Below are positions 1 through 5,740 of a DNA stretch of 18,552 nt, piece after piece (within the stretch, counting starts at the first letter, position 1; the number at the start of each line of letters is the position of its first letter). This DNA comes from Patescibacteria group bacterium. Its GTDB lineage: Bacteria; Patescibacteria; Paceibacteria; UBA9973; UBA2103. The notes beneath the pieces were generated by a model. It had not been told where the DNA came from, made no database searches, and saw nothing but the letters and a program-made list of their open reading frames with translations. Position numbers and translations under genes: made by a program. The stretch covers positions 1 to 18,552 of the forward strand of contig JAGWZP010000014.1 in the NCBI GenBank assembly GCA_018968865.1, written 5' to 3'.

Positions 1-131
1 AAGGAACTGACTTCAGGGGTGTATCGGAAGAAGAAATTGCACGAGTGGAGTATGCTTTGAACACGAGACCGAGAAAACGCCTCGGCTTCAAGACACCATT
101 AGAAGTCTGGAGTGGTGCACTTCAATGTTGA
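1..131 (+). CDS. IS30-family transposase, C-terminal end (cut by window edge)
   Basis: Read from base 3, the frame gives 42 residues before TGA at 129-131. They include VEYALNTRPRKRLGFKTP and end in EVWSGALQC. The N-x-RPRK-x-LG-x-KTP-x-E-V pattern is the conserved C-terminal end of IS30-type DDE transposases, just after the catalytic glutamate. Only the tail is inside the window, so intactness cannot be judged. In IS30 elements the stop codon normally lies in or beside the terminal inverted repeat, so the element edge is probably within about 110-150, but I cannot define it. The element sits directly upstream of the DGR target gene and may have rearranged that locus (inference). Confidence 0.78.
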   Translation, partial: GTDFRGVSEEEIARVEYALNTRPRKRLGFKTPLEVWSGALQC

Positions 132-148
132 ACGTACCTACGGGCGAC

Positions 149-176
149 TTGACAGAAATATAAGTTCATGTACTAC
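149..176 (+). promoter_or_regulatory. Candidate promoter of the DGR target gene
   Basis: A perfect -35 TTGACA (149-154) is followed after 16 nt by TACTAC (171-176), a partial -10. The predicted start near 183 would give a 5' leader of about 140 nt that includes the stem-loop at 208-257. It could instead be an outward promoter at the end of the IS30 element. Confidence 0.4.
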
Positions 177-207
177 TGAAACGTAGTTCTTTGAGAATGC
201 GTCAAAG

Positions 208-257
208 TGGTTGTAGCCAAAAGGAGCTGAAAGCTCGGCTTTTATTGGCTACGACCA
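208..257 (+). other. Long stem-loop in the leader of the DGR target gene
   Basis: Bases 208-220 pair with 245-257 over 13 positions, with one G-T pair. An inner stem GAGCT/AGCTC (224-228, 231-235) has a GAA loop. There is no clean U-tract, so it is not an obvious terminator. It may be an mRNA leader structure or a remnant of the IS end; I do not recognise a riboswitch family. Confidence 0.55.
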
Positions 258-323
258 CCCGGGTCTTAGTCCTGTTCCTAGTAGGCACAGGTAAACCGCA
301 ACTATTAGTTGAGGAGAAAGACC

Positions 324-899
324 ATGACGATGAAATATGCAACACTCGACCTCGGTACGATTGAAGCCGTCTTCAACAAGCTCGGCGGCCTCGAAGGAGC
401 CAAGCGCTTCCTCTCCGGAGCCGCTGAAGTGGTACTGAAGAGCATCTTGTCGCTCGTGAACGGCAAGGTCGCTTCCGATGCAATCAAGACCTTCGATCCG
501 CACTCGTTCTATACGATGCGCGGCGGACTCTGGATCGGCAACTTCTTCCGGGATAACGTTCTGGCGAAAGCCGCTTCGATCAAGAAGCTGTCGGCGACGA
601 CACTCAAGTCGTTCGATCTCACCAAGAACGCCTACGACCGCGACATCATCCCGTGTCTGCCGCAAAACTACGAGTTCGACATCTCCGAAGCGCTCGCGCG
701 CATCGCGCAGATGATCGAGCGGCAGCCGGACGGGAAGGAGGGCGATCTGCTCAACAACGGCTACGCCAACCTGTTCTACGTTCCCGGCTACGTCGTGGGC
801 GTCGACTGGCGCGCTGACGGCCGCGGCTGGGGTGTGAGCGCGTGGGAGCGCGATGACGGCCGCTGGAATGCTGGCAGTCGGGTGTTCGTTCGCAACTGA
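324..899 (+). CDS. DGR target (variable) protein with C-terminal variable region
   Basis: A 191-aa protein with no signal peptide or membrane segment. The N-terminal part carries a NKLGG-x-EGAKRFLSG motif (about residues 13-29) that I associate with CPR hypothetical proteins. The C-terminal about 40 residues (VDWRADGRGWGVSAWERDDG then RWNAGSRVFVRN) have the W/R/F-rich, NAG-x-RVFVRN ending expected of C-type-lectin-fold DGR target proteins. This end lies exactly in the variable repeat. ATG 324 was chosen because GAGGAG (311-316) lies 7 nt upstream; a TTG at 309 overlaps that SD. TGA stop at 897-899 falls at the VR end, as is usual for DGR targets. A strong hairpin follows at 922-954. The ligand is unknown; the lectin-fold assignment is from pattern and not from a structure search. 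Confidence 0.85.
   Translation: MTMKYATLDLGTIEAVFNKLGGLEGAKRFLSGAAEVVLKSILSLVNGKVASDAIKTFDPHSFYTMRGGLWIGNFFRDNVLAKAASIKKLSATTLKSFDLTKNAYDRDIIPCLPQNYEFDISEALARIAQMIERQPDGKEGDLLNNGYANLFYVPGYVVGVDWRADGRGWGVSAWERDDGRWNAGSRVFVRN
781..897 (+). repeat. DGR variable repeat (VR)
   Basis: Aligned without gaps to the template repeat at 1197-1313 (offset 416). Of 117 positions 20 differ; 18 are at adenines of the template (15 become G, 3 become C) out of 30 template adenines. Only 2 of 87 non-adenine positions differ (803 G to C, 875 T to C), both silent. Eleven codons change amino acid, mostly template AAC/AAT (Asn) to Gly, Asp, Arg or Ser. The 3' part (878-892) is identical to the template and is the likely IMH (initiation of mutagenic homology). 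The repeat may begin at 777, which would add one more template-A mismatch at 779. Confidence 0.93.
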
Positions 900-921
900 A
901 CGCTCTGCATCTTTGCGAATT

Positions 922-961
922 CCGGCTCTTAGATACTTTGTATCTTTGAGCCGGTTTTTTT
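922..961 (+). terminator. Hairpin and T-tract after the VR; terminator and possible DGR DNA hairpin
   Basis: CCGGCTC (923-928 region) pairs with GAGCCGG (948-954). Inside it, AGATAC (931-936) pairs with GTATCT (940-945) around a TTT loop. Seven T follow (955-961). This is a good intrinsic terminator for the target gene. In the Bordetella phage DGR a hairpin/cruciform just 3' of the VR IMH aids retrohoming; this element lies 25 bp after the VR and could play that role too (inference). Confidence 0.8.
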
Positions 962-973
962 ATTTTGTATACT
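946..973 (+). promoter_or_regulatory. Candidate promoter for the template-repeat RNA
   Basis: TTGAGC (946-951), 16 nt spacer, TATACT (968-973). The -35 lies in the right arm of the preceding terminator hairpin. The predicted start is near 980, about 215 nt before the template repeat. No ORF follows that would need this promoter, so a non-coding TR transcript is the natural product. Confidence 0.5.
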
Positions 974-1196
974 AAAGATGAATCTTCGGACGTTTCGGCT
1001 ACGGCTAAAGCGGAAGACTCGGGAAGTAGTGCGATGCCAGAATTTGTATAGCTACGGCTCTGCAGAGCGCGCGCACACTATTCTCAAACAAAAATAGAAC
1101 AGTTGGTACGCGGTGCTAGCGGGCTTCAATGCCCCGAATAAGATTCAGCCCGGAGAATATTCAATGGATGGTGGTATGGATGGCATCGCGTATAAG

Positions 1197-1313
1197 TTCC
1201 CGGCTACGTCGTGAACGTGAACTGGAACGCTGACAACCGCAACTGGAATGTGAACGCGTGGAAGCGCGATGACGACAACTGGAATGCTGGTAATCGGGTG
1301 TTCGTTCGAAACT
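1197..1313 (+). repeat. DGR template repeat (TR)
   Basis: An adenine-rich near-copy of the VR. Translated in the VR frame it is a run of Asn codons: NVNWNADNRNWNVNAW, then KRDDDNWNAGNRVFVRN. AAC codons are the signature of DGR templates, because adenine mutagenesis at the first two positions gives many residues and no stop codon. It is on the same strand as the VR, 299 bp downstream of it. Confidence 0.92.
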
Positions 1314-1322
1314 TTCCTATTT

Positions 1323-1352
1323 CTCCCGCGCTGTCGTCGGCGCGGGAGTTTT
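1323..1352 (+). terminator. Intrinsic terminator directly after the TR
   Basis: Nine-bp perfect stem CTCCCGCGC (1323-1331) with GCGCGGGAG (1340-1348), loop of 8 nt, then TTTT. It starts only 10 bp after the TR, so a template RNA would end almost immediately after the repeat. Confidence 0.8.
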
Positions 1353-1560
1353 CGCCATAAGGCCCCTACGCCAGCCGCCTATCATTCGGCCGACTTCGGC
1401 CGCCGGCGCGCGCACGAGTACCAAGCGGCGAATGTTGAGGGCGCTTCGCGGGAATCCAGAAGAAGCAACGATTATGTCGTACCATGGGATGTTGAGACAC
1501 GGGAATGCGCAGAAGCTATTGAAATTGATTCCGACTGTTACTCGGCCTGTTTAGCTGCTC
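1353..1560. other. Stretch without a credible gene
   Basis: The stretch contains a short GC palindrome (CGGCCG at 1387-1392 and 1397-1402) and no domain-bearing ORF. A reverse transcriptase would be expected here in a complete DGR but there is no room or similarity for one. It may be the scar of a deletion or simply spacer. Confidence 0.5.
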
Positions 1561-1589
1561 TTGCAGGGGGTAAAATACCGTGCTAGGAT
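1561..1589 (+). promoter_or_regulatory. Promoter of the rpsF-ssb-rpsR operon
   Basis: TTGCAG (1561-1566), 17-nt spacer, extended -10 TGC-TAGGAT (1581-1589). The predicted start falls at about 1596, within a few bases of the rpsF ATG at 1599, so the mRNA would be leaderless or nearly so. Confidence 0.65.
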
Positions 1590-1598
1590 GCGGGAATT

Positions 1599-2090
1599 AT
1601 GGCGAAGAATCAAGACGAAGAAGTGCGCGCAGACGACGCGCTGGATGGCGCCGGTGACGAGCCCCGCGTGTACGAGCTCGGCTTCAATCTTGACCCCGAA
1701 CTCCCCGTTGAGGAAGTGAAAAAGGCGTATCAGGCGGTGCGCACCCTCATTGAGGAGCAGGGCACGATGATAGCCGAAGGGGAGCCGGAAAAGATCCAGC
1801 TCGCCTATACCATCTCCCGCCAGGAGGTCGCCGGCCGCCGCGATTTCGACGCCGCCTATTTTTCGTGGATCGTCTATGAGGCGTCCGCGCCGAGCCACGC
1901 GGAGATTCTTGCCGCGGCGTCCGCCAACAAGCACATCATCCGCTTCATCGACGTGCTCACGACGAAGGATGCGGCCCGCCATGCGGTTGAAATGCGCGAA
2001 CTCTCCCTGAAGGTCCCTCCGCCCGCCGAGGACCCGGAGGCGGCCGCCAGTGCAGAACTCGACGCGGCGCTCGAAAGCGTCGCGCTATAA
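1599..2090 (+). CDS. rpsF: 30S ribosomal protein bS6
   Basis: A 163-aa protein whose core (about residues 22-130) matches bS6: YELGFNLDPELPVEEV, an alternating beta-alpha pattern, and a hydrophobic strand FSWIVYEA. bS6 binds 16S rRNA with bS18 in the platform of the small subunit. It is longer than the usual 95-135 aa because of an acidic N-terminal extension (EEVRADDALDG) and an Ala/Glu-rich tail. First gene of the classic bS6-SSB-bS18 operon, which supports the call despite sequence divergence. ATG 1599 follows the promoter by 9 nt with no SD. Confidence 0.88.
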   Translation: MAKNQDEEVRADDALDGAGDEPRVYELGFNLDPELPVEEVKKAYQAVRTLIEEQGTMIAEGEPEKIQLAYTISRQEVAGRRDFDAAYFSWIVYEASAPSHAEILAAASANKHIIRFIDVLTTKDAARHAVEMRELSLKVPPPAEDPEAAASAELDAALESVAL

Positions 2091-2091
2091 T
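2086..2091 (+). promoter_or_regulatory. Possible internal -10 box before ssb
   Basis: A perfect TATAAT spans the rpsF stop codon and ends 6 nt before the ssb ATG, which would give a leaderless ssb transcript. There is no matching -35 at 2063-2068, so this may be chance. Confidence 0.3.
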
Positions 2092-2097
2092 ACAACC

Positions 2098-2541
2098 ATG
2101 TACCTCAACAAAGTGTTTCTCTACGGCAATCTTACCCGCGACCCGGAGCTGAAAGCGCTCCCGTCCGGAAGCCAGGTCGCGAATTTCGGCCTCGCGACGA
2201 ACCGCACCTACAAGGACAAGAATGGCGCGAAGCAAGAAGCGACCGAGTTCCATAACATCGTCGCGTTCGGCCGCACGGCAGAAGTTATTGCGCAGTACTG
2301 CAAGAAAGGCCGCCCGATTTTCGTCGAAGGCCGCATCACGACGCGCTCGTGGGAAGGGAAGGAGGACGGGAAGAAACAGTATCGTACGGAGATTATCGTC
2401 GAGAACTTCCAGTTCGGCGCCGACGGCGGCAAAGGCGGCTCGTCCGCGGGCCCCGCTCACGAGGAACAGCCCTCCCCGAAGGACGATGAGGCGATCAAAT
2501 ATCCGGACGAAGAAATCAATCCGGAAGACATACCATTTTAA
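2098..2541 (+). CDS. ssb: Single-stranded DNA-binding protein
   Basis: A 147-aa protein with the N-terminal OB fold of bacterial SSB (about residues 1-110): MYLNKVFLYGNLTRDPEL, FHNIVAFGRTAE, GRPIFVEGRI and YRTEIIVENF. A Gly/Ser- and acid-rich linker follows. It ends in PEDIPF, the conserved acidic tip that binds RecQ, RecG, exonuclease I and other partners. It coats ssDNA as a tetramer in replication and repair. ATG 2098 lies 7 nt after rpsF; starts further upstream overlap rpsF and do not fit the family. Confidence 0.96.
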   Translation: MYLNKVFLYGNLTRDPELKALPSGSQVANFGLATNRTYKDKNGAKQEATEFHNIVAFGRTAEVIAQYCKKGRPIFVEGRITTRSWEGKEDGKKQYRTEIIVENFQFGADGGKGGSSAGPAHEEQPSPKDDEAIKYPDEEINPEDIPF

Positions 2542-2550
2542 TTATTGACC

Positions 2551-2757
2551 ATGGCATACCAAGCTGAACGCGAAGAGATAGAGATCAAAAAGCACATCGA
2601 CTATAAGGATGTCGCGTATTTGAAGCTGTTCACCAACCCGCACGCCAAAATGCTCTCCAAGAAGCGCACCGGCATTCCCGCCAACAAGCAGCGCGATATC
2701 ATGCAGGCCATCAAGCGCGCTCGCTACATGGCGCTCCTTCCCTACATCGCGGCCTAA
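2551..2757 (+). CDS. rpsR: 30S ribosomal protein bS18
   Basis: A 68-aa basic protein with the bS18 core: IDYKDVAYLKLFTN, KKRTGIPANKQRDIMQAIKRAR and MALLPYI near the end. It forms a heterodimer with bS6. It lies 9 nt after ssb and ATG 2551 has no SD. The bL9 gene that commonly follows is not present; a terminator and efp come next. Loss of bL9 has been described in some Parcubacteria, so this could be real absence or relocation. Confidence 0.95.
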   Translation: MAYQAEREEIEIKKHIDYKDVAYLKLFTNPHAKMLSKKRTGIPANKQRDIMQAIKRARYMALLPYIAA

Positions 2758-2766
2758 CACGGCAAT

Positions 2767-2794
2767 AAAAAACCCGCCCATAGGCGGTTTTTTT
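2767..2794. terminator. Bidirectional terminator between rpsR and efp
   Basis: CCGCC (2774-2778) and GGCGG (2783-2787) form the stem, with six A on the left and seven T on the right. It can therefore serve both converging transcripts. Confidence 0.85.
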
Positions 2795-2801
2795 ATCGCG
2801 C

Positions 2802-3377
2802 TTATGCCTTTTCCACCCGTTCGGTATAGTCGCCCGAGTCGGTGTTGATGCGGATGATGTCGCCGGTATTGATGAAAAGCGGCACATTCACTTTCGCACC
2901 TGTGGAGAGTTCGGCAAGCTTCGTGCCGCCCGAGACGGTGTTGCCTTTGACGGCCGGCGGAGCATCCTTCACTTCAAGCTCAACTTTAACCGGGATTTTT
3001 ATCGTCATCGGTTTGTCCTCATAGGTCAGCACTTCGACGGTCGTGTTCGGGACAAGCCACTGCACTTTGTCGTGCACCGATTCGTCGGGAAACGAGAAAC
3101 GATTCTTCGCATTGCCTTCCTCGGCAAACCAGCTCTCGCCTTTGTTTGTGTACAAATAGTTCGCTCGCATGGTGCCGACGTCCGCCTCGGTCACGGTCTC
3201 ATTCTGGTGGAACGAGATTTCGACCACTTTACCGCCGACAAGCTGGCGAAGCTTTGTCTGGTTGACCGGCTTGCGCTGCTGCATGCGGAAAATATGCGCC
3301 GACAGCACCTCGTACGGCTCATTATTGTAGTTGATGACGCTGCCTTTTAGGATTTCGTTGTATGACAGGACGGCCAT
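2802..3377 (-). CDS. efp: Elongation factor P
   Basis: A 191-aa protein with full-length EF-P architecture: an N-terminal KOW-like domain (MAVLSYNEILKGSVI), a middle OB domain and a C-terminal OB domain ending in GDIIRINTDSGDYTERV. EF-P binds between the P and E sites and relieves ribosome stalling at polyproline. The domain I loop aligns without gaps to E. coli EF-P and reads FRMQQRKPVNQTKLR. The residue at the position of the modified Lys34 is Gln34, so lysylation as in E. coli is not expected. ATG at 3375-3377 is preceded by no SD. It is transcribed divergently from the sigma factor. Confidence 0.96.
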   Translation of the reverse strand: MAVLSYNEILKGSVINYNNEPYEVLSAHIFRMQQRKPVNQTKLRQLVGGKVVEISFHQNETVTEADVGTMRANYLYTNKGESWFAEEGNAKNRFSFPDESVHDKVQWLVPNTTVEVLTYEDKPMTIKIPVKVELEVKDAPPAVKGNTVSGGTKLAELSTGAKVNVPLFINTGDIIRINTDSGDYTERVEKA

Positions 3378-3456
3378 GGTTCTGAAACTAACGGTGAATA
3401 AGAATCGTTATAAAAAGTACCGCCGAAGGCGGATTGGTGTATGCTAGCAGAGCAGT
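3378..3456. promoter_or_regulatory. Divergent promoter region of efp and the sigma factor
   Basis: For the plus strand, extended -10 TATGCT (3440-3445) ends 11 nt before the sigma ATG, with no good -35. For the minus strand, TATAAC (3407-3412 reversed) is a possible efp -10, again with no good -35. A small hairpin CCGCC-GAA-GGCGG lies at 3420-3432. Confidence 0.35.
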
Positions 3457-4035
3457 ATGAGTTTTTCAACCACTGAGCTTTCGACGCTCACGGATGCGGA
3501 GATTCTTGCACGCTCCCAGAAGGAGCCGGACCTCTTCGCGCTTCTGGTGCGCCGTTACGAGGCGGCGCTCCTGCGCCGCGCCCGGACGATACTGAAAAGT
3601 CCCGAGGATGCCGAGGAGGCGGTGCAGGACGCTTTCACCAAAATGTACCTCTATGCGGACAAGTACCACGCGCAGGAGGGCGCGAGTTTCTCCTCGTGGG
3701 CGTATACCATTCTCAACCGGGTCGCGTATACGAAGTACCGCCAAAAGAGCATCGAGCGCGGCAAGCGCGCCGAACTTCTGCCCGAGCATTACGAATCGCT
3801 GCCCGACGCACACGCAGAATTCCTCGAGGACCTCTCGGTGCGCAATGAGGTCATCACCGCGCTCGCGAAACTGCCCGAGACCGCGGCAAAAATCCTCCGG
3901 CTCCAATTCATCGAAGGCAAGACGCAGGAAGAAATCGCCGCGGCGGAGGACCTCTCGATACCTGCCGTAAAGACGCGCGTCCATCGCGCCAAAAAGCTGT
4001 TCAAACAAGCGTATGATGAACAACACTATGAATGA
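3457..4035 (+). CDS. ECF-type RNA polymerase sigma factor
   Basis: A 192-aa protein with region 2 at about residues 25-98 (LFALLVRRYEAALLRRA, PEDAEEAVQDAFTKMY, FSSWAYTILNR) and region 4 at about 135-188 (LPETAAKILRLQFIEGKTQ, then VKTRVHRAKKLFK). The lack of regions 1 and 3 and the small size make it an ECF (group 4) sigma factor that would direct RNA polymerase to a specific promoter set. The next gene overlaps its 3' end and encodes a small membrane protein, which is the usual position of an anti-sigma factor. Confidence 0.92.
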   Translation: MSFSTTELSTLTDAEILARSQKEPDLFALLVRRYEAALLRRARTILKSPEDAEEAVQDAFTKMYLYADKYHAQEGASFSSWAYTILNRVAYTKYRQKSIERGKRAELLPEHYESLPDAHAEFLEDLSVRNEVITALAKLPETAAKILRLQFIEGKTQEEIAAAEDLSIPAVKTRVHRAKKLFKQAYDEQHYE

Positions 4036-4354
4036 CCAATCAAACATCGAGCGCATCGTGATGCAGCGCGTCCACCTCATCCGCGCGCTCCGGTTCGCCA
4101 TCTCGAGCGGCACGCTTTCGATGCTCGTGTCGCTTGCGGCGCTCTGGGGCATCGGGCGGGAAGTGTGGGTCGCCCGCGTCCTGCAGAATGCTCCGGCGGA
4201 TCCTCTCGCATCTTTGCAGTTCTACCTTTTTGCATTCCTCCACACGCGGACCATCGTGCAGGCGCTCATACTCCTCATGCTGGCCTCGCTTCTCTATGTC
4301 GCGTACGAGATCGTCCGCGCGGTCAGAGTGATGTCCGTTGCGGAAAACTATTAG
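4028..4354 (+). CDS. Small two-TM membrane protein coupled to the sigma factor
   Basis: A 108-aa protein from ATG 4028 (113 aa if ATG 4013 is used). Two hydrophobic segments are visible, around [20 protein letters not shown] and [18 protein letters not shown], with a loop between them. ATG 4028 overlaps the sigma stop in ATGAATGA, which suggests translational coupling. The position suggests a membrane anti-sigma partner, but I see no zinc-finger H-x3-C-x2-C anti-sigma motif and recognise no family. The gene converges on recA with a 3-bp overlap of stop codons and no terminator between them. Confidence 0.75.
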   Translation: MNDQSNIERIVMQRVHLIRALRFAISSGTLSMLVSLAALWGIGREVWVARVLQNAPADPLASLQFYLFAFLHTRTIVQALILLMLASLLYVAYEIVRAVRVMSVAENY

Positions 4355-5397
4355 CTCTCCGCCAGTTTCGCTTTAATCTGCTTCAGAAGGTCTTTCGCGA
4401 CCTCCTTGTTCTCGCGAAGATAGGTGCGCGTGGCGTCGTAGCCGACGCCGAGCTTGGTGTCGCCCATTTTGTAGGTATTGCCGGACTTGGCGACGAGCTC
4501 GAACTTCTCGCCGAGCGCAATGAGCTCGCCTTCGCGGCTGATGCCTTCGTTATAAAGCAGGTCGAATTCGGTCGTTTTAAACGGGGCGGCGACTTTGTTC
4601 TTCACCACCTTCACGCGCACGCGGCCGCCCACGACCTCGTCGCCTTTCTTGATGGATGCGATGCGCCGGATGTCGAGGCGCACCGAGGTATAGAACTTGA
4701 GCGCCTTGCCGCCCGGCGTCGTTTCCGGATTGCCGAACATGACGCCGATCTGCATGCGGATCTGATTGATGAAAATGACGATGGTCTTGCTCCGCGCGGC
4801 GATGGCCGTGAGCTTGCGGAGCGCCTGGCTCATGAGGCGCGCCTGCTTGCCCATGTGCTGCTGGCCCATCTCGCCCTCGATTTCGTCTTTGGGGGTGAGC
4901 GCGGCGACCGAATCGACGACGATGACGTCCACGTTCCCGCTCCGTACCAAGCTCTCGACGATATCGAGCGCCTGCTCGCCGGTGTCCGGCTGGGAGATGA
5001 GGAGCTCCGCGAGCTTCACGCCGATGCGCCGCGCGTATTCGGGGTCAAGCGCGTGTTCGGCATCCACAAAGGCGGCGATGCCGCCCTGCTTCTGCGCTTC
5101 AGCGATGACATGGAGCGCGAGCGTCGTTTTGCCGCTTGACTCCGGGCCGAATATCTCGATGATGCGCCCGCGGGGAAGGCCGCCCACGCCGAGCGCCGCA
5201 TCGAGTCCGATGGAGCCCGTCGACACGGTCGGTATCTTCTGCGGCGTGCCGGCGCCGTACGTCGTGATGGCTTCATCGCCGAACTTGGTGCGGATCTCTT
5301 TGAGCGCCTGTTCGATGGATTTTTGCCGTTCGCTGGTATCGGTGCTTGCCGCCGTGACGGTTTTAAGCACTTTTTCTTTTTTCGGTTTGAAGGCCAT
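4351..5397 (-). CDS. recA: Recombinase RecA
   Basis: A 348-aa protein with Walker A GPESSGKT (residues 84-91), Walker [13 protein letters not shown], the [20 protein letters not shown]2 region for DNA binding and RLDIRRI. It forms the ATP-dependent strand-exchange filament and promotes LexA-type cleavage. About 18 extra residues precede the E. coli start, and the acidic C-terminal tail is short. MAFKPKK (start 5395-5397) is chosen; the 14 codons upstream are not RecA-like. Third gene of the ftsK operon, 13 nt after the preceding gene. No SD is visible. Confidence 0.98.
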   Translation of the reverse strand: MAFKPKKEKVLKTVTAASTDTSERQKSIEQALKEIRTKFGDEAITTYGAGTPQKIPTVSTGSIGLDAALGVGGLPRGRIIEIFGPESSGKTTLALHVIAEAQKQGGIAAFVDAEHALDPEYARRIGVKLAELLISQPDTGEQALDIVESLVRSGNVDVIVVDSVAALTPKDEIEGEMGQQHMGKQARLMSQALRKLTAIAARSKTIVIFINQIRMQIGVMFGNPETTPGGKALKFYTSVRLDIRRIASIKKGDEVVGGRVRVKVVKNKVAAPFKTTEFDLLYNEGISREGELIALGEKFELVAKSGNTYKMGDTKLGVGYDATRTYLRENKEVAKDLLKQIKAKLAES

Positions 5398-5410
5398 AAG
5401 GTGAGTGAAA

Positions 5411-5734
5411 TTAGGGTACGAAAATGGAACGGGTCGCAACCACCGTCCTGCCGAAGCGGTCGGTGGCCACGAACGTAAGTATAGACCCTCCGCGCGGAAA
5501 GGTCAGTGTTGACGAGAAGCTCCCATCCTGGTCATGGAGGAGCGGGGCGCCGTCGAGCGTGAGCGTGGCCGCACGCGCGGCTTTCCCTTCGACCGCCACG
5601 ACGCCGCCCGGATAGGGCGCATTGTCTTTCGGGGACGTGATGGAAAGGGAAGGGCCGTCTATGAGCGGCCACGCTTCTACGAGGCCGTAGCTTATGAAGA
5701 TGAACAGCACGGCGAAGAGGAGGTATTTCGTCAT
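5411..5734 (-). CDS. Membrane-anchored protein with Ig-like domain
   Basis: A 107-aa protein. An N-terminal hydrophobic segment ([18 protein letters not shown], residues 5-22) would anchor it. The rest resembles a bacterial Ig-like fold of the Glucodextran-B type: [54 protein letters not shown]. It lies between ftsK (6 nt) and recA (13 nt), so it is co-transcribed with both. A cell-surface role is inferred; no specific function is recognised. Confidence 0.8.
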   Translation of the reverse strand: MTKYLLFAVLFIFISYGLVEAWPLIDGPSLSITSPKDNAPYPGGVVAVEGKAARAATLTLDGAPLLHDQDGSFSSTLTFPRGGSILTFVATDRFGRTVVATRSIFVP

Positions 5735-5740
5735 CGCACG

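Larger units (their letters stand above)
980..1352 (+). ncRNA. Predicted DGR template RNA
   Basis: The unit is delimited by the promoter at 946-973 and the terminator at 1323-1352 and contains the template repeat near its 3' end. In the VR-equivalent frame a TAA at 1193-1195 lies directly before the repeat, so the template is not a continuation of an upstream ORF. The upstream part can fold (CGGGCT near 1130 with AGCCCG near 1150) and holds a perfect 12-bp palindrome (1057-1068). A 105-aa ORF at 1269-1586 crosses the terminator, has no recognisable domain and is not believed. No reverse transcriptase or Avd-like protein is encoded in 900-1598. Confidence 0.45.

Noticed and set aside
1120..1160. 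tRNA-like sequence
   Set aside because: A hairpin with a TTCAA loop resembles a T-arm, but no anticodon or acceptor stem can be drawn; it is better read as part of the template RNA.
1269..1586. 105-aa plus-strand ORF starting in the TR
   Set aside because: It is in a different frame from the VR, crosses a strong terminator, has no domain and is compositionally random.
4165..5139. 324-aa plus-strand ORF
   Set aside because: Antisense shadow of recA; Ala/Leu/Arg-rich with no family features.
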